A stretch of 9,923 nucleotides of DNA from Myxococcales bacterium (GTDB taxonomy: Bacteria > Myxococcota > Myxococcia > Myxococcales > Anaeromyxobacteraceae). The DNA lies in NCBI GenBank assembly GCA_021784495.1, contig JAJXSQ010000048.1, positions 1 through 9,923 on the forward strand, given 5' to 3'. A program made the translations under genes and the position numbers. Position 1 is the stretch's first letter; each line of letters starts with the position of its first letter. Below, piece after piece: positions 6,976 through 9,923 of the stretch. The notes below the pieces were generated by a model that did no database searches, was not told the origin of the DNA, and saw nothing but the letters and a program-made list of their open reading frames with translations.

Positions 6976-7989
6976 CTAGGGCGGGCAGATCGGCGAGGCG
7001 CAGAGGCCGCCGGTGCAGAGACTGCTCTGGCACTGCGCGTCGGCGGCGCAGGCGGCCCCGCCCGCCAGCCTGGCGACGCAGGTCGAGCTGGTCGCGTCGC
7101 AGGTGTACTCCTCGAGGCAGGGCAGGGTGGCGCTGCAGGCCGCGCCGGGGGCCGCGTAGGAGGTGGTGCAGACCCCCGAGGCGCAGCTCATGGCCGAGAG
7201 GAACGGGGCGCCGCAGGGCCCCTGGCTCGCGCCTCCGCAGGCGCCGCCCGCCGCGACGTAGGGCTGGCAGGTGCCGTCGGGCGCGCAGCCGAGTCCGAAG
7301 GCGCAGGCGATCCCGGAGCCGCAGGCGCCGCCGCGCGGCGTCGGCGCCACGCAGGTGCTCGCGGGACCGCAGTAGGTCCCCTGCGCGCAGTAGGTGCCGG
7401 TGGCCCCGCACGCGCCGCCCGCGGCGACCTCGGTCCTCGCCACGCAGACCGAGCCGGAGCCGCACGTCGTGCCGGGAGCGCACTCCGCGCCGGCGCACCC
7501 CTGGCCGGCGAGGGCGTAGGCGACGCAGACGCCGGCGGTGCAGCCGCTCGCGGGCGAGGCGTTCGCCGTGCAGTGGGCGCCCGGGACGCACTCCTCGGAG
7601 ACGACGCAGGCGCCGCCCACCGGCGAGGCGCCGGTGAAGACCTGGGCGCAGGCCGGCGGCGGAGGGAGGGCGTCGAGCCAGCAACCCAGCGCCTGGGCTG
7701 CGGCGATGCAGGCGGCGCCGCTCGCCGCGTCGTAGGTCGCCTTGCCGGCGGTGACGATCGCCTGCAGCTGCGCCCCCTCGATCGCGCCGGAGATGGCGAT
7801 CGACGGCTGCTGCCCCTGCCCACCGCCGGCGCAGGTGGCGACCCACTGCTCATCGAGCTGCAGGAGCGCCGCCCCGTAGCCGGCCGCGGTGGAGGTGGCG
7901 AGCCCGCCGCCGGAGCTGCTGCCGCAGGCGGTGAGCGCGGGGAGGACCGCGGAGAGAGCCAGCAGGCGGGACCGCAGCGGTCGATGCAC
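6976..7989 (-). CDS. Cysteine-rich lipoprotein with Dickkopf-like modules (upstream paralogue)
   Basis: This 337-residue predicted lipoprotein starts at GTG 7989, preceded by AAGGAG with good spacing. The start VHRPLRSRLL opens a classic type II signal peptide whose lipobox LTAC (19-22) places the lipidated residue at Cys22, followed by GSSSGGG. Next comes a domain with few cysteines containing AGKATYD...AC...GC, then about seven Cys-rich modules to the C terminus. The precursor has 35 cysteines, the same number and order as the paralogue downstream, and the tails CQS..CTGG.CA...C.P align closely. Residue -3 Leu and the absence of Asp at +2 fit outer-membrane sorting. The open frame extends to 8130, but the added residues have no ribosome site and would bury the signal peptide. 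The function is unknown. Disulfide-stabilised surface adhesion or ligand binding is a reasonable inference. Confidence 0.78.
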   Translation of the reverse strand: MHRPLRSRLLALSAVLPALTACGSSSGGGLATSTAAGYGAALLQLDEQWVATCAGGGQGQQPSIAISGAIEGAQLQAIVTAGKATYDAASGAACIAAAQALGCWLDALPPPPACAQVFTGASPVGGACVVSEECVPGAHCTANASPASGCTAGVCVAYALAGQGCAGAECAPGTTCGSGSVCVARTEVAAGGACGATGTYCAQGTYCGPASTCVAPTPRGGACGSGIACAFGLGCAPDGTCQPYVAAGGACGGASQGPCGAPFLSAMSCASGVCTTSYAAPGAACSATLPCLEEYTCDATSSTCVARLAGGAACAADAQCQSSLCTGGLCASPICPP

Positions 7990-8021
7990 GGGATGCTCCT
8001 TGCCGGCGGAAGTGCCCCGAA

Positions 8022-8049
8022 AAAATACCGGGAGATTCTCCCGATTCCA
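8022..8049 (-). promoter_or_regulatory. Candidate promoter of the lipoprotein pair
   Basis: On the minus strand TGGAAT (8044-8049) and TATTTT (8022-8027) are separated by 16 nt and give a sigma70-like -35/-10 pair. The AT-rich run at 8020-8027 stands out in this GC-rich window. A start near 8015 would give a leader of about 26 nt containing the AAGGAG ribosome site of the GTG at 7989. The geometry is seen directly. Promoter activity is inferred. Confidence 0.5.
8029..8043. promoter_or_regulatory. 15-nt palindrome filling the promoter spacer, candidate operator
   Basis: CGGGAGATTCTCCCG is a perfect 7-bp dyad around a single central T. The centre is too short for a hairpin loop, so it fits a dimeric DNA-binding protein better than an RNA structure. 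It occupies all but one base of the spacer between the candidate -35 and -10 of the lipoprotein pair. Bound there, a repressor would block polymerase or a MerR-like factor could distort the spacer. No adjacent regulator gene is present. Confidence 0.45.
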
Positions 8050-8309
8050 CCCAGTGTGCGCCATTCCGCCACGGGGCGGTAGTGGGCCGGAAGGGCCCCT
8101 GCGTTGGAGGCACGGGCGCGCTCGTCGCACGGACTGTGCGCCAGGAAAGCCAGGGATCGGCGGGGAGTTGGACCCGGAGCGGCGCTCGCCGGGTGGCCGG
8201 GTTCACCGGTGCAGGGAGCGAACCGCGGCGGAGGAGCCCGGCTCTCACCCGCGGGCGACAGGGGCCGGTCGCCAGAGCGGCCCGCCACCCGCGCGCCGGG
8301 GAGAGGTTC
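8050..8309 (+). other. Long leader/intergenic region upstream of the NifX-like gene
   Basis: Together with 7990-8049 this makes a 320-bp gap between divergent genes. No convincing coding start was seen in it. Several inverted repeats lie on the plus strand: GGGCC/GGCCC (8084-8088/8094-8098), GGTTC/GAACC (8200-8204/8220-8224), the 11-nt dyad GAGCCCGGCTC (8234-8244) and GGCGAC/GTCGCC (8254-8259/8268-8273, 8-nt loop). The last is 36 nt before the NifX-like ATG. They could form a structured 5' leader, but no known riboswitch consensus was recognised, and such stems arise easily at this GC content. No clear promoter for the plus-strand gene was identified. Confidence 0.3.
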
Positions 8310-8720
8310 ATGAAGATCGCCGCGGTGACCGAGGACGGGGTGACCATCAGCCAGCACTTCGGGCGCGCGCCCTTCTACGAGGTGCTCGAGGTGGAGGACG
8401 GCGCGATCGTCGGACGGGAGCGGCGCCCGAAGCTCGGCCACGCCCAGTTCGTCGCCGGCCCGGGCCACCACGACGAGCACGTCCACGCCCCGGGGCAGCC
8501 CCACGGGACCGATCCGGCGGCGCGCAGCCGCCACGCCGGGATGGTCGAGGCGATCTCCGACTGCGACGTGCTCCTCGCCCGCGGCATGGGGCAGGGCGCG
8601 TACCAGAGCGTCCGCGCCGCCGGGATCCGGCCGGTCGTCACCGACGTGCGGGTGATCGACCAGGCGGTGCTCGACCTGGTCGCCGGCCGGATCGTCGATC
8701 ACGTCGAGCGGCTGCACTGA
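8310..8720 (+). CDS. NifX/NifB-C-terminal-type cofactor-binding protein (dinitrogenase Fe-Mo cofactor family)
   Basis: This 136-residue cytosolic protein matches the small RNase H-like domain of the Nif_FeMo-co family (NifX, NafY and the NifB C-terminus), whose members bind Fe-S or metal cofactors. It opens with MKIAAVTEDG, followed by SQHFGRAPFYEV (14-25), the typical HFGRAp.f block with His16. Cys85 lies in ISDCDVLLARGMGQGAY, and RGMG (91-94) with AAGIRPVV (103-110) is the family's second signature. Between them lies a His-rich insert with seven His between residues 44 and 75. The ATG at 8310 is supported by GGGGAGAGG upstream. The same frame is open further upstream, but those codons look unlike a protein. 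No nif gene is visible here. Solitary family members are widespread in non-fixers, so a general metal or Fe-S carrier role is as likely as a nitrogenase role. Confidence 0.85.
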   Translation: MKIAAVTEDGVTISQHFGRAPFYEVLEVEDGAIVGRERRPKLGHAQFVAGPGHHDEHVHAPGQPHGTDPAARSRHAGMVEAISDCDVLLARGMGQGAYQSVRAAGIRPVVTDVRVIDQAVLDLVAGRIVDHVERLH

Positions 8721-8733
8721 AGCGGAGCGGCGG

Positions 8734-8766
8734 CGCCGGGCGTAGGGGGATCGCCGGGCGTCGGGG
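8734..8766. repeat. Short direct repeat (2 x 15 nt)
   Basis: CGCCGGGCGTAGGGG (8734-8748) recurs at 8752-8766 with one change (A to C), offset by 18 nt. It lies in the 122-bp gap after the NifX-like gene. No function is evident. Beyond this repeat and a weak TTGCGC (8804-8809) that might serve as a -35, nothing else is seen in the gap. Confidence 0.4.
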
Positions 8767-8842
8767 CGGCGGCCCGGCGCGGGAGAAATCGCGGGGCGCG
8801 GGGTTGCGCGAGTCGAGCGGTGCGATCTACCGTTCGGGCAGG

Positions 8843-9028
8843 ATGGCCGTCACAGGTCCACATCCGCGCCAGACGCGCCGGCCGGCCACGGAGGAGTTCC
8901 TTCCGTTCCGGCCGTGGATGCTCGCCGTCGCGGTCCTCCTCGGCTGCGCCCTCGGCGTCGCGATCATGGAAGACCTCCGCGCGCCGACCGAGCTCTGGGC
9001 GCAGGCGTCGGTCCCGGCGCGGCGCTGA
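8843..9028 (+). CDS. Possible small single-pass membrane protein (61 aa)
   Basis: The frame encodes MAVTGPHPRQTRRPATEEF at the N terminus, then a hydrophobic stretch from PWMLAVAVLL to about residue 41 (VAIM), and a short tail rich in Glu, Ala and Arg. A positively charged N terminus before one helix suggests an N-in membrane protein. GGCAGG directly abuts the ATG, which is too close for a good ribosome site, so the start could instead be leaderless or at Met26 just before the helix. The frame reads as plausible protein only from this ATG, with a clear hydrophobic core. The family is not recognised. The stop codon lies in one arm of an inverted repeat shared with the stop of the convergent H1-like gene. 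Confidence 0.45.
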   Translation: MAVTGPHPRQTRRPATEEFLPFRPWMLAVAVLLGCALGVAIMEDLRAPTELWAQASVPARR

Positions 9029-9064
9029 CGCTCCCGCCCCGGCGCCCCGGCGTCGCTGTCAGCG
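9023..9064. terminator. Inverted repeat spanning both stop codons of convergent genes
   Basis: CGCTGAC (9023-9029) and GTCAGCG (9058-9064) are exact inverted copies. The left arm contains the TGA of the small membrane ORF and the right arm contains the TGA of the convergent H1-like gene on the other strand. The 28-nt spacer is GC-rich and could fold further. It could act as a shared transcript end, but there is no T-tract, so the call is weak. Confidence 0.3.
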
Positions 9065-9772
9065 GCGGCGTCCCCTCGCTGGCTTCGATCCCTTCCTGAG
9101 CTTCCCCGCCGGCCTCTTGCTGGCGCCCTTCCTCGCGGGTGCGGCCTTCCTCGCGGGTGCGGCCTTCCTCGCGGGTGCGGCCTTCCTCGCAGGTGCGGCC
9201 TTCCTCGCTGGGGCAGCCTTCTTCGCAGGGGCAGCCTTCTTCGCGGGTGCGGCCTTCCTCGCAGGTGCGGCCTTCCTCGCTGGGGCAGCCTTCTTCGCAG
9301 GGGCAGCCTTCTTCGCAGGCGCGGCCTTCCTCGCAGGTGCGGCCTTCCTCGCAGGTGCGGCCTTCCTCGCTGGGGCAGCCTTCTTCGCAGGCGCGGCCTT
9401 CCTCGCGGGTGCGAGGGCGACGGGCGATCCGGCGGGCGGCGCCGGGACGGCCGCCTCCGCAGGGGGCAGCCGTCCGATCTTGCACCAGCTCGCGAACTGC
9501 TCCGAGCTCGCGAAGGCGCCGAGCACCGCCGGGTCGCGCAGCCGGCTCAGGGCCCGCGCCACCACGGCCCGCGGCGGGTGGACCCGCTCGCGGTGGACGA
9601 CCAGCTCGACCCGGTCGGCGCCGGCGACGAAGTCGGGCCGGTAGGTCCGGCGGAGCCGCGCGGCCGGGGGGAGCGCGGGGTCCTCGACCAGCTCGAGCAC
9701 CTGCAGGTTGCCGAGGTCGATGGCGTGGCGCCACCGGCCCCCCTTCGACGCGCGGATGTGATCGCCGAGCAT
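9059..9772 (-). CDS. Histone H1-like Lys/Arg/Ala-repeat protein with unrecognised N-terminal domain
   Basis: The 237-residue protein has two parts. Residues 1-100 (MLGDHIRASKGGRWRHAIDL...SSEQFASWCKIG) form a mixed, globular-looking domain that I do not recognise. After a Pro/Ala linker, residues 121-216 are sixteen APA(R/K)KA hexapeptides (the last ends in Gly), followed by a basic tail ending KPARGRRR. Such AKP-rich tails resemble the C-terminal domain of eukaryotic histone H1 and bacterial H1-like proteins (Bordetella BpH1, Chlamydia Hc2, Pseudomonas AlgP), which bind and compact DNA without sequence specificity. Nucleoid association is therefore likely. The order of Arg and Lys units is RKRRRKKRRKKRRRRR. 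The ATG at 9772 is chosen because GGGAGGAGGG precedes it. The open frame upstream begins at a TTG without a ribosome site. The plus-strand reading of the repeat is a hydrophobic shadow. Confidence 0.75.
   Translation of the reverse strand: MLGDHIRASKGGRWRHAIDLGNLQVLELVEDPALPPAARLRRTYRPDFVAGADRVELVVHRERVHPPRAVVARALSRLRDPAVLGAFASSEQFASWCKIGRLPPAEAAVPAPPAGSPVALAPARKAAPAKKAAPARKAAPARKAAPARKAAPAKKAAPAKKAAPARKAAPARKAAPAKKAAPAKKAAPARKAAPARKAAPARKAAPARKAAPARKGASKRPAGKLRKGSKPARGRRR
9125..9412. repeat. 18-nt coding tandem repeat, 16 copies
   Basis: The plus-strand unit GGCCTTCCTCGCGGGTGC is repeated sixteen times without interruption, with changes mainly at positions that alter Arg to Lys or are silent. 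It encodes the hexapeptide tail of the H1-like protein on the minus strand. Because the unit is a multiple of three, slippage or unequal recombination would change the tail length without breaking the frame. Confidence 0.95.
9179..9322. repeat. Higher-order 72-nt duplication inside the tandem repeat
   Basis: Units 4-7 (9179-9250) and units 8-11 (9251-9322) share the same order of variants and differ at only 2 of 72 positions, both in the last unit. Single-unit slippage would not easily create this pattern. A recent four-unit duplication explains it. Confidence 0.85.
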
Positions 9773-9809
9773 GTCGCCCTCCTCCCGCGGCCTGGGCCGC
9801 CGTCCACCG

Positions 9810-9838
9810 ATGGTAACGCTCGCGGGGCGGGGGGACAA
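9810..9838 (-). promoter_or_regulatory. Candidate sigma70-like promoter of the H1-like gene
   Basis: On the minus strand TTGTCC (9833-9838) and TACCAT (9810-9815) match 4 of 6 consensus bases each and are separated by exactly 17 nt. A start near 9803 gives a leader of about 30 nt containing the GGGAGGAGGG ribosome site. This is the best promoter geometry in the window. Confidence 0.55.
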
Positions 9839-9842
9839 CGAT

Positions 9843-9860
9843 CGCCGGCGCGAGCCGGCG
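9843..9860. other. Hairpin with GCGA tetraloop at the window edge
   Basis: CGCCGGC (9843-9849) and GCCGGCG (9854-9860) form a 7-bp stem closed by GCGA, a GNRA-type loop. A competing pairing exists between CGATCGC (9839-9845) and GCGATCG (9867-9873). It lies just upstream of the H1-like promoter and could end a transcript entering from beyond the window. The rest of 9861-9923 is GC-only sequence in which no gene is seen. Confidence 0.3.
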
Positions 9861-9923
9861 CGCGGCGCGATCGGGGAGGCGCGCGCGCTCCGGGCAGGCC
9901 GCCCGCGCGCGGAGGCCCCGCGC

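Noticed and set aside
5618..7846. A 742-codon minus-strand open frame overlapping both lipoproteins
   Set aside because: Arg/Leu/Gly-rich out-of-frame reading. The overlapping frames have signal peptides, ribosome sites and ordered cysteine modules.
7990..8130. N-terminal extension of the upstream lipoprotein
   Set aside because: It would bury the type II signal peptide, and it overlaps the candidate promoter. AAGGAG supports the GTG at 7989.
8200..8224. tRNA-like arm (GGTTC...GAACC)
   Set aside because: The loop is too long for a T arm, and no acceptor, D or anticodon arms could be placed around it.
8082..8309. N-terminal extension of the NifX-like protein
   Set aside because: The extra 76 residues are low-complexity and the strong GGGGAGAGG site points to the ATG at 8310, where the family's normal N terminus begins.
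9125..9412. CRISPR-like array
   Set aside because: The 18-nt units are contiguous with no spacers and lie in frame within a coding sequence.
8820..9644. A plus-strand frame reading the tandem repeat as a hydrophobic FLAGAA-type repeat protein
   Set aside because: It lacks a ribosome site and has Arg/Ser/Pro-rich ends. The minus-strand frame has a good promoter, a strong ribosome site and a known H1-like tail composition.

Overview
The window is extremely GC-rich, with third codon positions almost always G or C. It carries Cys-rich lipoproteins of a type common in deltaproteobacterial predators and soil bacteria, plus a histone H1-like Lys/Arg/Ala protein. Together these suggest a myxobacterium-type organism (Myxococcota, possibly Anaeromyxobacter-like). 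That assignment is inferred from composition and gene families, not from a marker gene. No mobile element, CRISPR array, rRNA or tRNA was found.

Layout. (1) Positions 1-4119, plus strand: a tight operon. The 3' end of a probable glycosyltransferase is followed by an MGAT-type acyltransferase, an LpxH-like metallophosphoesterase and a large RND/MMPL transporter. Every junction is the same 4-nt GTGA overlap, so the genes are likely translationally coupled. The gene content looks like a pathway that builds a (glyco)lipid and moves it across or out of the inner membrane. (2) 4142-4780, minus strand: a DedA-family membrane protein, probable lipid scramblase, convergent with the operon. (3) 4872-5822, plus strand: a ketopantoate reductase (PanE/ApbA) family enzyme, whose Shine-Dalgarno lies in a small hairpin. 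(4) 5884-7989, minus strand: two tandem paralogous lipoproteins, each with 35 cysteines in matching order. The upstream one has a good candidate promoter whose spacer is filled by a 15-nt palindrome. (5) 7990-8309: a 320-bp divergent intergenic region. (6) 8310-8720, plus strand: a solitary NifX/NifB-C-terminal-type protein with a His-rich insert. (7) 8843-9028, plus strand: a possible 61-residue single-pass membrane protein. (8) 9059-9772, minus strand: a protein with an unrecognised ~100-residue N-terminal domain and a tail of sixteen APA(R/K)KA hexapeptides encoded by an 18-nt tandem repeat, with a recognisable sigma70-like promoter upstream.

How it fits together. Region 1, with DedA beside it, is an envelope-lipid neighbourhood. 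The lipoproteins are also envelope components. The PanE-like, NifX-like and H1-like genes look like independent units. The most notable items are the lipid-assembly/export operon with its asymmetric MMPL transporter (the first-half proton-relay Asp is replaced by Asn), the paired 35-Cys lipoproteins with their candidate operator, and the H1-like protein with a higher-order repeat.
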